Source: Granulosicoccus sp036478595 (lineage in GTDB: Bacteria > Pseudomonadota > Gammaproteobacteria > Granulosicoccales > Granulosicoccaceae). Taken from it: a stretch of 64,000 bases of DNA. Below the pieces are notes generated by a model, which made no database searches, had not been told where the DNA came from, and saw only the letters and a program-made list of their open reading frames with translations. Numbering within the stretch: the stretch's first letter is position 1; each line of letters starts with the position of its first letter. Below, piece after piece: positions 26,964 through 35,564 of this stretch. A program made the position numbers and the translations under genes. Where the stretch lies: contig JAZGEF010000039.1 in assembly GCA_036478595.1 (NCBI GenBank), positions 111,803 to 175,802 on the forward strand, read 5' to 3'.

Positions 26964-28982
26964 ATGAGTTGGTACATGCTTCTCCCCCCCTTATTTGGTC
27001 TGGCAGGTTTGTTTATCGCCTGGCGAATCTACTTGATGCTGCTCGATTACCCAGAAGGTGACGGCAAGATTAAAACCATAGGCGACGCCATACACTCCGG
27101 TGCGATGGTGTTTATGCAGCGTGAGTACAAGATGTTGGGCATTTTTGCTGGTGTGCTTCTATTGATAATTTTGTTCACCGGCTTAGGTTTTGGCACATTT
27201 GTATCGTTTGTGTTCGGTGCAGCTGCATCAGCGCTAGCGGGCTATCTTGGTATGTTCTCAGCTACCAGGGCAAATGTTCGTACAACGGTGGCCGCACATG
27301 AAAAAGGTGCGGCTGAGGCATTGACCGTTGCCTTTTTTGGCGGTTCTATCATGGGTTTGTGCGTCGCCTCTCTCGGTTTATTGGGTTTAGGTCTGATGTA
27401 TCTGTTTTTTGGCGGCGATCCAGAGCACGTCCATGCAATTCATGGTTTTGGCATGGGCGCATCCAGTGTGGCGCTGTTCTCTCGCGTTGGTGGTGGAATC
27501 TTTACCAAATCGGCCGATGTTGGTGCTGATCTGGTTGGTAAGCTTGAAGCGGGCATACCAGAAGATGACCCACGAAATCCAGGTGTAATCGCTGATAACG
27601 TTGGTGACAACGTCGGCGACGTTGCTGGTATGGGTAGTGATATCTTCGAATCGTATTGTGGTGCGATGATCGCGACTATCGCGATAGCATCCACCCTCGT
27701 GGTAGGAACCAAACATGGCATCGATGCCTTAGGTGGTAGCCAGCCTGCATTAATGTTCTTGCCTTTAGGATTGGCTAGCATCGGTTTGCTTTGTTCTGTG
27801 TTGGGCATTCAAGTGGTGCGCCGAAAAGCTGACCAAGCGCCGGAGAAAGCGCTACGCGCAGGGCATCAAATCTCTGCGATAGCAATGGTTGTAGCCGCCT
27901 TGTTATTGATCGTAATCATGGGTATTTCGATGAAAGTTTGGTTGGCAGTGGTTGCCGGCACGGCAGGTGGCGTATTAATTGGTTTAGTGACCGAATATTA
28001 CACAGCCATGAAGCCGGTACGACGCATCGCTGAATCAGGTCAAACAGGCAGTGCAACCGTGATCATTACGGGATTGGCTGTCGGAATGGAATCAGTTGTA
28101 ATCCCGGTACTCACCATATGCCTGATCATTTTCGTTTCTACGTCGATGGCTGGATTGTACGGAGTGGGTATTGCCGCCGTGGGTATGCTGGCGACAGTAG
28201 GGATGACCATGGCGCTGGATGCTTATGGCCCCGTAGCAGATAACGCTGGTGGTATTGCTGAAATGGCAGGCCTGGGCGCAGAAACCCGCGAAATTACGGA
28301 CGGGTTGGATGAAGTCGGTAACACGACTGCTGCGATTGGTAAAGGCTTTGCGATCGGTGCGGCGGCTTTGGCTGCACTGGCGATCATCGCAGCGTTTGTT
28401 GAAACTATGTCTGCAAAAGATCCAGATTTCGCATTGAGTCTGTCCAATCCGATGGTATTGATTGGCTTGTTCATTGGTGGCCTGCTGCCATTTTTGATTG
28501 CAGCGATAACAATGACTGCTGTTGGTGATGCTGCGATGGAAATGATCGAAGAGATTCGTCGTCAGTTTAGAGAGATACCAGGCCTTAAAGAAGGCAATGC
28601 AGAACCTGATAGTGATCGATGTGTGGACATTGCTACCACTGCTGCGCTGAAAAAGATGATCCTGCCGGGTTGCATCGCGGTATTCTCGCCCATGCTGGTC
28701 GGCTTTTTGATCGGGCCTGAAACACTGGGTGGTTTACTCGCTGGTGGATTATTGAGCTGTGTGTTGTTAGCACTAATGATGGCCAACGCTGGTGGTGCTT
28801 GGGACAATGCGAAGAAGTATGTTGAAAAGGGGAACCTTGGTGGTAAAGGAACCGACGTGCATAACGCTGTAGTAGTTGGCGATACAGTTGGTGATCCCTT
28901 CAAGGATACTTCCGGTCCGTCAATGAATATTCTTATCAACGTAATGGCAATTGTTAGCCTGGTGATTGCGCCTATCTTGTAG
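26964..28982 (+). CDS. hppA: Membrane-bound ion-pumping pyrophosphatase
   Basis: This 672-residue polytopic protein (about 16 hydrophobic helices) couples pyrophosphate hydrolysis to H+ or Na+ export. The catalytic Asp-rich motifs are present: DVGADLVGK, IPEDDPRNPGVIADNVGDNVGD and, near the C-terminus, VHNAVVVGDTVGDPFKDTSGP. The segment GNTTAAIGKG carries Ala where K+-independent pumps carry Lys, which indicates the K+-dependent subfamily; whether H+ or Na+ is pumped cannot be decided by eye. An AAGGTG Shine-Dalgarno precedes the ATG. It is followed by a good terminator, so it is monocistronic. Confidence 0.95.
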   Translation: MSWYMLLPPLFGLAGLFIAWRIYLMLLDYPEGDGKIKTIGDAIHSGAMVFMQREYKMLGIFAGVLLLIILFTGLGFGTFVSFVFGAAASALAGYLGMFSATRANVRTTVAAHEKGAAEALTVAFFGGSIMGLCVASLGLLGLGLMYLFFGGDPEHVHAIHGFGMGASSVALFSRVGGGIFTKSADVGADLVGKLEAGIPEDDPRNPGVIADNVGDNVGDVAGMGSDIFESYCGAMIATIAIASTLVVGTKHGIDALGGSQPALMFLPLGLASIGLLCSVLGIQVVRRKADQAPEKALRAGHQISAIAMVVAALLLIVIMGISMKVWLAVVAGTAGGVLIGLVTEYYTAMKPVRRIAESGQTGSATVIITGLAVGMESVVIPVLTICLIIFVSTSMAGLYGVGIAAVGMLATVGMTMALDAYGPVADNAGGIAEMAGLGAETREITDGLDEVGNTTAAIGKGFAIGAAALAALAIIAAFVETMSAKDPDFALSLSNPMVLIGLFIGGLLPFLIAAITMTAVGDAAMEMIEEIRRQFREIPGLKEGNAEPDSDRCVDIATTAALKKMILPGCIAVFSPMLVGFLIGPETLGGLLAGGLLSCVLLALMMANAGGAWDNAKKYVEKGNLGGKGTDVHNAVVVGDTVGDPFKDTSGPSMNILINVMAIVSLVIAPIL

Positions 28983-29021
28983 TGAGAGTGTAACTAGCAT
29001 CTAGCTGCTTAAAAATGAATC

Positions 29022-29056
29022 AGGCTTGGATGTTTTCGTCCAAGCCTTTTTCTTTT
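29022..29056 (+). terminator. Intrinsic terminator of hppA
   Basis: Stem AGGCTTGGA/TCCAAGCCT (9 bp) with an 8-nt loop and a T-rich tract immediately after (TTTTTCTTTTT). Confidence 0.85.
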
Positions 29057-29514
29057 TCTTGTCGCAATAAAAAACATTCGCTGTGGTTTGCGTAAAACGA
29101 ATCGAATTTTCGTTGCCGCGTCTTAATGCGAATTTGAATCCACTATGTGCAAAACGCCACTGTAAAAATCGGATTGCACAATTTTTTCTCTAACACGACG
29201 CTAACTACGGTGACATGACTGTGTCTTTGAAAAAACTTTTCGCATAACGTGTAAATCAAAGCTAATCGGGTTTTATTTAATTTTCTTCTGTGTATAATTG
29301 AACTTGAGGTTAAGATGGCCTTGCCGGAACAATAGACTGAAAAAGGTTTGTTCACGGAGTACGATATACACGGACTTTTCAGGCAGCAACTCAAACCAAT
29401 CAGCTAGCTCTTATAACGCAGCCGGCAACGAAGGTGACAATTAATTTTGATCACCATTCGCATTCCTGAATTTTCGTAATCGATTACACGCGCTTCTGGC
29501 GCGGAAGGTGAAGT
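29057..29514. other. AT-rich intergenic stretch, ~460 bp
   Basis: No gene is supported between the hppA terminator and the orphan regulator. A consensus-like TATAAT lies near 29293 without a clear -35. The last 40 bp hold the palindrome and small hairpin described separately. Confidence 0.55.
29476..29503. promoter_or_regulatory. Palindrome and hairpin just before the orphan response regulator
   Basis: GTAATCGATTAC (29476-29487) is a perfect 12-bp palindrome. Immediately after it CGCGC-TTCTG-GCGCG (29489-29503) can form a hairpin directly before the GGAAGG Shine-Dalgarno. The position suits an autoregulatory operator. Confidence 0.4.
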
Positions 29515-30192
29515 ATGGATCCTGCCGTGCATGATGATATTGCTGTCCTCGCAGCTAAAAAGGAGGATGGTCAGTTAATTACCGATCTGCTTCACGGCGC
29601 TGGCTACCAAGTGGGCACGTTTCGTAGCGCAAGCGAGCTTGAACAATCCGCGGTGAGTGCGCGAGCAATGGTGGTATGTCACCGGCGCTCCAGCAATTCG
29701 CCAGCACCTGGAATACCGCGTGCGCGGCGTCACCAGCGTGTTGTGGTGCTATCCGATTGTTATACAGAGCAAGATGTTGTCAACACGTTAGAGGCGGGTG
29801 CCCATCATTTTTTCGATATTGCCGAATCGAAAAATTTAATCGAAGCACGCCTAATGGCTGCATTGCGTCAGCATTCAAAACCGGAGCAACGCATGATGGA
29901 AGTCGACCCCTTCAGATTTGATCTGGAGAAACGTCAGGTTTGGCTAAATGAAGCGTTGGTTAATCTCAGCCCCAAAGAGTATGAATTTGCAAACTATTTA
30001 TTTTCAAATAGAGATCGTGTTGTTGTGAACTCAGAGTTAATGACTTCAGTGTGGTCATTACCTCCAACCATGGATGCCCGTCGTATCGATACTGCTGCGT
30101 GCAGAGTGCGCAAGAAGATGCAATTGGACGAACGTACAGGGTGGTCTTTGAAGCGTTTACGGCGAGTTGGGTACGAGCTGCGGCGCTGCTAA
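29515..30192 (+). CDS. Orphan OmpR-like regulator with degenerate receiver domain
   Basis: A 225-residue protein with a CheY-like N-terminal domain (about 8-118) and an OmpR/PhoB winged-helix DNA-binding domain (about 128-225: FRFDLEKRQVWLNEALVNLSPKEYEFANYLF, then VNSELMTSVW and the C-terminal hairpin VGYELRRC). The receiver retains the fold (LEAGAHHFFDIAE replaces the AGADDYLxKP segment) but lacks the phosphoacceptor Asp (the strand reads AMVVCHRR) and the conserved Lys. It is therefore probably not controlled by phosphorylation. No kinase gene is adjacent. Target genes are unknown. Confidence 0.85.
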   Translation: MDPAVHDDIAVLAAKKEDGQLITDLLHGAGYQVGTFRSASELEQSAVSARAMVVCHRRSSNSPAPGIPRARRHQRVVVLSDCYTEQDVVNTLEAGAHHFFDIAESKNLIEARLMAALRQHSKPEQRMMEVDPFRFDLEKRQVWLNEALVNLSPKEYEFANYLFSNRDRVVVNSELMTSVWSLPPTMDARRIDTAACRVRKKMQLDERTGWSLKRLRRVGYELRRC

Positions 30193-30259
30193 ATCGCCAT
30201 ACTCGCGAAGGCGGGCCAGGCGCCTCGCGGTGTGGATGCACACTCGAGAACTGACCTGA

Positions 30260-31624
30260 TTACGCGTCAATCTTAACCATCGCCTTGCCGTTGTAACCCC
30301 ATCGCCCAATATCAACAGCCCGTCTGCGCAAACTCTTGCCTGGAGCTAGTGTAAATAGATCGCCGTTTTGGCCAACCAAACTACGATCAATTCCCCTCTC
30401 TTTGGCAAAATCGGCTTGTGCATCCATATGCTCTGATTCACCGTGCACGGGTATCAGCACATCGGGTTGCACCCATCGATATAGATCGCTAAGTTCGTCG
30501 CGCGCGGGATGGCCGGAGGCGTGAATGACGAGATCGGTGGTTAAGGGGGTGATCACCTTAACGCCCATGTCCGTGAGGCGGGTGATCATGCTGTTAATGT
30601 CTTGCTCATTGCCTGGAATGGCGCGGGAGCTCAATATAACGCAGTCCCCTGGTTCAAGAGACAGATCACGAAATCGCCCTTGGCTTAATCGAAACAAGGC
30701 AGTGCGGGGTTCTGCTTGACTGCCGGTGGCGACTAGTAGCAAGTTTTCTGGCGGCAAATAGGCCAGGTGCTCTGATTCGACAATACTGCCTTCAAGTTCC
30801 CATAGGCCGCACTCTACCGAAGCCGAATAGTTGTTGCGTAAGGAGCGCCCCAGCAGGCCCATATTCCGATTGGTTAGGGCTGCAATTCTGGCTAATGAAT
30901 GCAACCTGGCGATATTGCTGCCAAAACAGGCTACCACGACGCGGTTTTCACATTGGCTAATCGTCTCTAGCAATCCTTTATAAACTTCGCCTTCGGATGC
31001 ACTGCGGCCTGGCACATTTGCACAGGTTGAGTCGCAGACCATCACGTCAATACCTTGCTCTCCCAGCTGCTTGTAGTGTGCTTCGGAGTAGTCATGGCCG
31101 ATTTGCGGTGCCGGGTCGAGTTTCCAGTCACCTGTGTGAAAAGCATTGCCCACCGCCGTTCGTATCACCAGGCCAGCGGGGCTGGGCACTGAGTGAGTGT
31201 GTGCCACCCATTCAAGTGAAAACACCCCAATATCGAGTTTTTCTTGCATATCGACAATATTTACTGGCGCTTTGCCCACCAAACCAGCCTCAGCGAGTTT
31301 GCGATGTAGCACAGCGGAGGTAAAGGCGTTGGTGTAGATTGGACAGCGCAATTGGGGCCATAGGTGGGCTACAGCGCCGATGTGGTCCTCATGAGCGTGT
31401 GTCAGCACCAGCGCCACCAGCTTGTCTCGGTGCTCAATAGCGAACGTTGGATCGGCACACTGGACGTCGTAGCCACTGCGATTGGTACCGTCAGAATCAC
31501 GAAATGTGACGCCACAATCCACCATCAGCCACTGTTCGTCGTGGCCGTACAGGGCCATATTCATGCCTATCTCGCCCACGCCGCCGAGTGGTAGAAACCA
31601 GAAATCGTCGTGTGCGGGTATCAT
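30260..31624 (-). CDS. Ribonuclease J-family metallo-beta-lactamase fold hydrolase
   Basis: A 454-residue protein of the RNase J/beta-CASP group. It has the zinc motif HAHEDH (76-81), the WVAHTHSVPSP and FHTGDWKLDP segments, a beta-CASP region with VACFGSNIARLHSL and the terminal ASGHPARDELSDLYRWVQPDVLIPVHGE block. Known RNase J enzymes combine 5'-exo- and endonuclease activity on RNA; this version lacks the long C-terminal domain of Bacillus RNase J1 (about 555 residues). It is divergent from a CNNM/CBS gene across a dyad repeat. Activity on RNA is inferred from the family. Confidence 0.85.
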   Translation of the reverse strand: MIPAHDDFWFLPLGGVGEIGMNMALYGHDEQWLMVDCGVTFRDSDGTNRSGYDVQCADPTFAIEHRDKLVALVLTHAHEDHIGAVAHLWPQLRCPIYTNAFTSAVLHRKLAEAGLVGKAPVNIVDMQEKLDIGVFSLEWVAHTHSVPSPAGLVIRTAVGNAFHTGDWKLDPAPQIGHDYSEAHYKQLGEQGIDVMVCDSTCANVPGRSASEGEVYKGLLETISQCENRVVVACFGSNIARLHSLARIAALTNRNMGLLGRSLRNNYSASVECGLWELEGSIVESEHLAYLPPENLLLVATGSQAEPRTALFRLSQGRFRDLSLEPGDCVILSSRAIPGNEQDINSMITRLTDMGVKVITPLTTDLVIHASGHPARDELSDLYRWVQPDVLIPVHGESEHMDAQADFAKERGIDRSLVGQNGDLFTLAPGKSLRRRAVDIGRWGYNGKAMVKIDA

Positions 31625-31655
31625 GGCGTTAGTTCTATTTTTGATTAAAGAGAGT

Positions 31656-31679
31656 TAGGCAATTGCGTAGCATTGCCTA
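31656..31679. promoter_or_regulatory. Dyad repeat between divergent RNase J and CNNM genes
   Basis: Perfect 8-bp arms TAGGCAAT and ATTGCCTA separated by 8 bp, in the 96-bp region between two divergent starts. It is placed as a shared operator would be. Confidence 0.4.
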
Positions 31680-31720
31680 GAAACATCTATATAGAGTATG
31701 ACAAACCCGAGCGCTGCTTA

Positions 31721-32797
31721 ATGTACACACTGTTGATAGTTTTTTTCCTGGTCTCAATCATGTTCTCGTTTCTGTGCTCCATCTGGGAGGCGGCCTTGCT
31801 GAGCATTACACCATCCTTTGTCCAGACAAAGGTGCAAGAGGGCGGTGAAATGGGTGAAACACTACAAGAATTTAAAGCCAATATAGATCGGCCACTTGCA
31901 GCCATCTTGACGCTCAACACCATTGCCCACACGGCCGGTGCTATAGGCGTAGGCGCGCAAGCCACGGCAATTTGGGGTGCATCAATCATATCGACAGCGG
32001 TCGTGCCTGTAGTGATGACATTAGCAATACTTTTACTATCCGAAATTATTCCAAAAACCATTGGTGCAAATTATTGGCGTGAACTATCTGGCTTCACTGT
32101 TAGCAGCCTTAAGTTCATCATGATGATACTAGCGCCACTGGTATTCCTTAGCCAGATCATCACCAAAGCGTTAAAAAAAGACAAGGACGCCAGTGTGTTA
32201 AGCCGCGCTGACTTCACCGCGATGACGGAGTTAGGTTCCAGCCAAGGTGTGCTTGACCCAGGTGAATCCACCATCATGAGAAACCTTCTGCGCTTTGATA
32301 CGATCTTGGCCAAAGACATCATGACACCACGTACGGTCGTGATCTCGGCCAGCGATACCACTACTGTTGCTGACTTTCATAAGCAACACCCGCAGTTACG
32401 GTTTTCACGTATTCCAATTTATGATGGTGTGCCTGATCACGTGACGGGTTACTTTTTGAAAGATGAGTTACTCACACGATTGGTTGACATGCACGAGAAG
32501 AATCAAAGCAATGTGCCGCTATCCGAATTGCGCCGCGAAATCATTGTTGTGAAAGAGCAGTTTCCGATACCAGATTTGTTTAACCATTTTACTGAAAAGC
32601 GTGAGCACGTAGCGTTAGTGGTTGATGAATTTGGCGGCATGGCAGGTATTGTGACAATGGAAGATGTGTTGGAAACACTATTGGGCTTGGAGATTGTTGA
32701 TGAATCAGACAATGCTGAAGATATGCAGGCACTAGCGCGAAAGAAATGGGAAGAGCGGGCGCGTAATGTTGGCTTGGTCGAGGATTCTGACACTTAA
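31721..32797 (+). CDS. CNNM/HlyC/CorC-family membrane protein with CBS pair
   Basis: About 358 residues. An N-terminal CNNM (DUF21) membrane domain (about 1-150; LLSEIIPKTIGANYW is the conserved core) is followed by paired CBS domains (about 195-325; KDIMTPRTVVISASD, RFSRIPIYD, VALVVDEFGGMAGIVTMEDVLE). Relatives export or sense Mg2+/Co2+; substrate is not certain. The C-terminal CorC_HlyC domain is short or missing. ATG 31721 is preferred to the upstream GTG/ATG frames because the hydrophobic start begins there. Confidence 0.85.
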   Translation: MYTLLIVFFLVSIMFSFLCSIWEAALLSITPSFVQTKVQEGGEMGETLQEFKANIDRPLAAILTLNTIAHTAGAIGVGAQATAIWGASIISTAVVPVVMTLAILLLSEIIPKTIGANYWRELSGFTVSSLKFIMMILAPLVFLSQIITKALKKDKDASVLSRADFTAMTELGSSQGVLDPGESTIMRNLLRFDTILAKDIMTPRTVVISASDTTTVADFHKQHPQLRFSRIPIYDGVPDHVTGYFLKDELLTRLVDMHEKNQSNVPLSELRREIIVVKEQFPIPDLFNHFTEKREHVALVVDEFGGMAGIVTMEDVLETLLGLEIVDESDNAEDMQALARKKWEERARNVGLVEDSDT

Positions 32798-32850
32798 TTG
32801 AACCGCGGCTGCAATCGGTTGTCTATGCATTTGGTGTATTGAGATAATCC

Positions 32851-33279
32851 ATGAAACTACTAAACAAACGCATTCTGATTTTAATTGCCTTAATGACGTT
32901 TGGTGTAATTGGCAACGCCTTTGCGGGCATTACACATGTCAATAATGCCACTCTTGCCGAATTGATTGAACAAGGCGTGCCCGTCATCGATGTGCGCCGA
33001 GCGGATGAATGGACAGACACTGGTACGATTGATGGCAGCCACTTGATAACCTTTTTTGATAAAAATGGTCGCTATGATGCTGACGCTTGGCTAGCCAAGC
33101 TTGATAAGCTCGTCAGCATTGATGAGCCATTTGTGTTGATTTGCGCAGCGGGCGTGCGCAGTCGAAATATTGCGCAATTGCTGGATGCACGCTTGGGATA
33201 CACCGCTGTGCATAACGTTAAAAAGGGGATCAACCACTGGATAGCCAAAGGGCAGGAAGTGGTACCACATAGCCCGTAA
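32851..33279 (+). CDS. Periplasmic rhodanese-like protein
   Basis: A 142-residue protein with a cleavable signal peptide (cleavage likely after GNAFA at residue 25) and one rhodanese domain. The catalytic Cys98 sits in LICAAGVRSRN, and VIDVRRADEW is the first rhodanese signature. Exported single-domain rhodaneses bind or transfer sulfane sulfur; the acceptor is unknown. It follows the CNNM gene by about 50 bp and is terminated by a bidirectional terminator shared with the HiPIP gene. Confidence 0.88.
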   Translation: MKLLNKRILILIALMTFGVIGNAFAGITHVNNATLAELIEQGVPVIDVRRADEWTDTGTIDGSHLITFFDKNGRYDADAWLAKLDKLVSIDEPFVLICAAGVRSRNIAQLLDARLGYTAVHNVKKGINHWIAKGQEVVPHSP

Positions 33280-33360
33280 ATGTCATTCACCATGGAGGGC
33301 TGGTAATACGCGAGGATGGCAGGTAGCTTCTCAACAACCGTCAAATAAACAAGCAAAAAA

Positions 33361-33397
33361 AAACCGGAGGGCGTAAGCCACTCCGGTTTTTTTTATT
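33361..33397. terminator. Bidirectional intrinsic terminator
   Basis: Stem AAACCGGAG/CTCCGGTTT with an inner GGC-GTAA-GCC extension; an A-run precedes it and a T-run follows it, so it can end the rhodanese transcript (+) and the HiPIP transcript (-). Confidence 0.9.
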
Positions 33398-33406
33398 GTT
33401 CGCTTA

Positions 33407-33703
33407 TCAAGCGCTTGGTACGTATGCACTACACCATGAATCTCCGCCAACTACGTTGCCGGGGAACAATGGACAAGGACCAGACTTTGCGCCTTTGTCG
33501 CCTTGAAACAAAGTGCATGTTCCACACTTTTGATCAGGTGTTTCTGAAGTAGGTACATACTGCAAAGCTTTTGCCTGAGCCGACCCAGGATCAACCATGT
33601 TAGCAGCCTGACTTGGCAGTGACACAAGCAGTGCGCTTAGAGGCACTGCAACCGTACCGGCGCCCATTACAGAGATGAATTTTCTTCGATTTTTATCGAT
33701 CAC
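33407..33703 (-). CDS. hip: High-potential iron-sulfur protein
   Basis: A 98-residue precursor with a Tat signal (NRRKFISVMGAG at residues 5-16) and four cluster-ligand cysteines Cys60, Cys63, Cys77 and Cys91 in the spacing C-x2-C-x13-C-x13-C, holding one [4Fe-4S] in the +2/+3 state. HiPIPs carry electrons in the periplasm, typically from the bc1 complex to photosynthetic reaction centres, oxidases or reductases. The Tat signal fits a cofactor loaded before export. No photosynthesis genes are in the window. A dyad repeat (33771-33792) lies upstream. Confidence 0.95.
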   Translation of the reverse strand: MIDKNRRKFISVMGAGTVAVPLSALLVSLPSQAANMVDPGSAQAKALQYVPTSETPDQKCGTCTLFQGDKGAKSGPCPLFPGNVVGGDSWCSAYVPSA

Positions 33704-33770
33704 AGTTTGCTCCTGCCTTTATGTCTTTTGCTTACTCTTAACATAGAGTGAGTTTTAGGTTAAATGGTTC

Positions 33771-33792
33771 GCACGAATTGTGTCAATTGTGC
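33771..33792. promoter_or_regulatory. Imperfect inverted repeat upstream of HiPIP gene
   Basis: GCACgAATTG and CAATTGTGC form an inverted repeat with one bulged base, about 70 bp upstream of the HiPIP start on the minus strand. A regulator site is possible. Confidence 0.3.
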
Positions 33793-33880
33793 AATAAGGC
33801 GGCCATCGGGAGTTAGTAATGCTAAATAACATGCATTTCAAGAGCTTAGCGGTGGTAATTTTGGGCAAGAAAGCCGTTAA

Positions 33881-35266
33881 CTAATGGCTTGAGGCGTTTT
33901 TGCGCTCTTCTGCAGCCAGCGCAGTGATAGCGTTGCGAGCGATATTGACGGCCTTTTTCGCTGATTCTTGGCTGAGTAAGCGGGCTGTCTGCTCCCGCTT
34001 GGCCAAGTCGCTGATTGTCTGATGAGCAACCGCTGCTTTGCGAGCAAGTGTTGCGGCTTGCCTTGCCATTGATTTAGATCGAGCCGCTTCGTTGCGGAAA
34101 CTTGATAAGCGAGATCGCTCGATTTTTAGCAATTGCCCAATCTGAAGATACTGTTGTTTGGAGTGATCAAGCAGTTTGCGTTGAGCACTGATTACGTTTT
34201 CAGCGGCTTCTAAGGTTTTCGCTTCTGAATCAAGAAGGTTATCTCGGTTGATTATCATCTGTGCGCTGGTCAGTTGTGATTGCCGTTGCTCTGAACTGAA
34301 CTGCTGATGAATAATCTGCAATTCGTTTAGCTTATTGTTTAGCTTATCGATATGTTGTTGCAGAGCAATCGTGTGGCTCTTACCCAGCGCCAACGTTTCG
34401 GATAGTGTCGCAGGTGATGCATCAAATTTCTCAGCTGGTTCTGTTTTATCTTGCAGCAGTTCGCCTTCAATAATTGATTTGATGGCTTGAGGTTCCTTGC
34501 TTGGTGTCGTTGTGTTTTCGGCAGCTAATAATAGTGAATCATCAAGATTCACTGACCCATCGAAATCGCCAAGCCACTCTACGTTCTCCGGCAGTTCAAT
34601 CTCATCTGATTGCAAGCGTAATTCTGCAAACAGCTTGTCGGCATCAGATAGATCAAGATTTTCTTCTTTGACATTGATTGCGTGCAAGTTAATGTCTGTT
34701 TTTGAATCGGCGATTTCTGCTTTAGCATGGTTGCAGGCGATAAGCTGGTTGAGGTTGGCAATGTACGAAAGGTTAGAGCTATTAGCTTGTGTGGCCATGT
34801 GCGCACTCGCCTGATCGTTGGCCGCCTCCGTCAAGTTGATCTGACGATCGAAAAAATCGACGCTGTTTGGAAATTGAATATCATCCTGAGTAATATTGGC
34901 ATCAGCATTGATGTGGGTTGTTGCAGTGCTTTGTTCGATGTTGTCGCTATTGGTATAGCTGGCGCTTTCTCGAGCGAAAGGTCGTTGCAACAGTGCATAC
35001 AACAGCAAGGCAAGCAAACCAATAGCTGCAAGTAAAAACGTTTGCTGCAGTAATATAGTGTCGGTAAGCGATGGTCGCCAAAGTCGAATAAGCGGTGATG
35101 CTGCAACAACGAGAAAAGCGAGAAAACCCAAAGTACGCTGTTGTTTGCCTGATCCGGACAGGTACCGGCCTGTTCCAGGCAGTTTAATTAGCGAGCTGCC
35201 AGTAACGCATACACCCGCAACGACGCCGAGTGCAAGCATAAATAGATGTATCTGAATGATGGTCAT
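33881..35266 (-). CDS. Uncharacterised membrane protein with long C-terminal coiled coil
   Basis: I do not recognise this 461-residue protein. It begins with three hydrophobic helices (about 5-25, 47-63 and 72-95) separated by a Gly/Ser-rich, basic loop. A long acidic, low-complexity linker follows (about 105-285; rich in D, N, A and S). The C-terminal 170 residues have heptad pattern and high A/K/E/R/Q content (LNKLNELQIIHQQF; AARSKSMARQAATLARKAAV), suggesting a coiled coil that projects into the cytoplasm. Nothing in its neighbours explains its role. The 34-kb region is otherwise unrelated. It could be a scaffold of some membrane assembly. Confidence 0.7.
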   Translation of the reverse strand: MTIIQIHLFMLALGVVAGVCVTGSSLIKLPGTGRYLSGSGKQQRTLGFLAFLVVAASPLIRLWRPSLTDTILLQQTFLLAAIGLLALLLYALLQRPFARESASYTNSDNIEQSTATTHINADANITQDDIQFPNSVDFFDRQINLTEAANDQASAHMATQANSSNLSYIANLNQLIACNHAKAEIADSKTDINLHAINVKEENLDLSDADKLFAELRLQSDEIELPENVEWLGDFDGSVNLDDSLLLAAENTTTPSKEPQAIKSIIEGELLQDKTEPAEKFDASPATLSETLALGKSHTIALQQHIDKLNNKLNELQIIHQQFSSEQRQSQLTSAQMIINRDNLLDSEAKTLEAAENVISAQRKLLDHSKQQYLQIGQLLKIERSRLSSFRNEAARSKSMARQAATLARKAAVAHQTISDLAKREQTARLLSQESAKKAVNIARNAITALAAEERKNASSH

Positions 35267-35399
35267 GCTGGAATTGTATTCCAGCTAGCATCGATTGCCC
35301 AATATCAGGCCCCAAAATGCGGGGCTGCACCCCGGATCTACACAATAAAGACTGATTATGTGATGTTTTTAACGGATCGTTTACGCCTTGGAATGAAAA

Positions 35400-35564
35400 T
35401 TAGGCTCTTGGGGCCGCAGCTAGTAGGTCATATCGACGTTGGTAATGTGCAATTAGAGCGAGATGACGTTTGTGTACTTCAGCGCTGCAATGGGTTTTAA
35501 CAGCTGGCAATGATTTAAGCAGGTCGCGCAGAGTGCGCTTTACGCTAGATAGGTTGTTATTCAT
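35400..35564 (-). CDS. Small basic protein, 54 aa
   Basis: An open frame starting at 35564 has a good GAGGAA Shine-Dalgarno, and encodes a short basic, alpha-helix-prone protein (MNNNLSSVKRTLRDLLKSL... ending AAAPRA). I recognise no family. An in-frame ATG at 35705 with GGAG before it would extend it to 101 residues; the internal start is favoured by its ribosome site. Function unknown. Confidence 0.45.
   Translation of the reverse strand: MNNNLSSVKRTLRDLLKSLPAVKTHCSAEVHKRHLALIAHYQRRYDLLAAAPRA

Noticed and set aside
29143..29394. Minus-strand 83-codon frame downstream of hppA
   Set aside because: Cys/Ser-rich without ribosome site or family; AT-rich intergenic chance frame.
35309..35325. 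GCCCC/GGGGC hairpin upstream of the coiled-coil protein gene
   Set aside because: Only five pairs, no T-tract; too weak to call.
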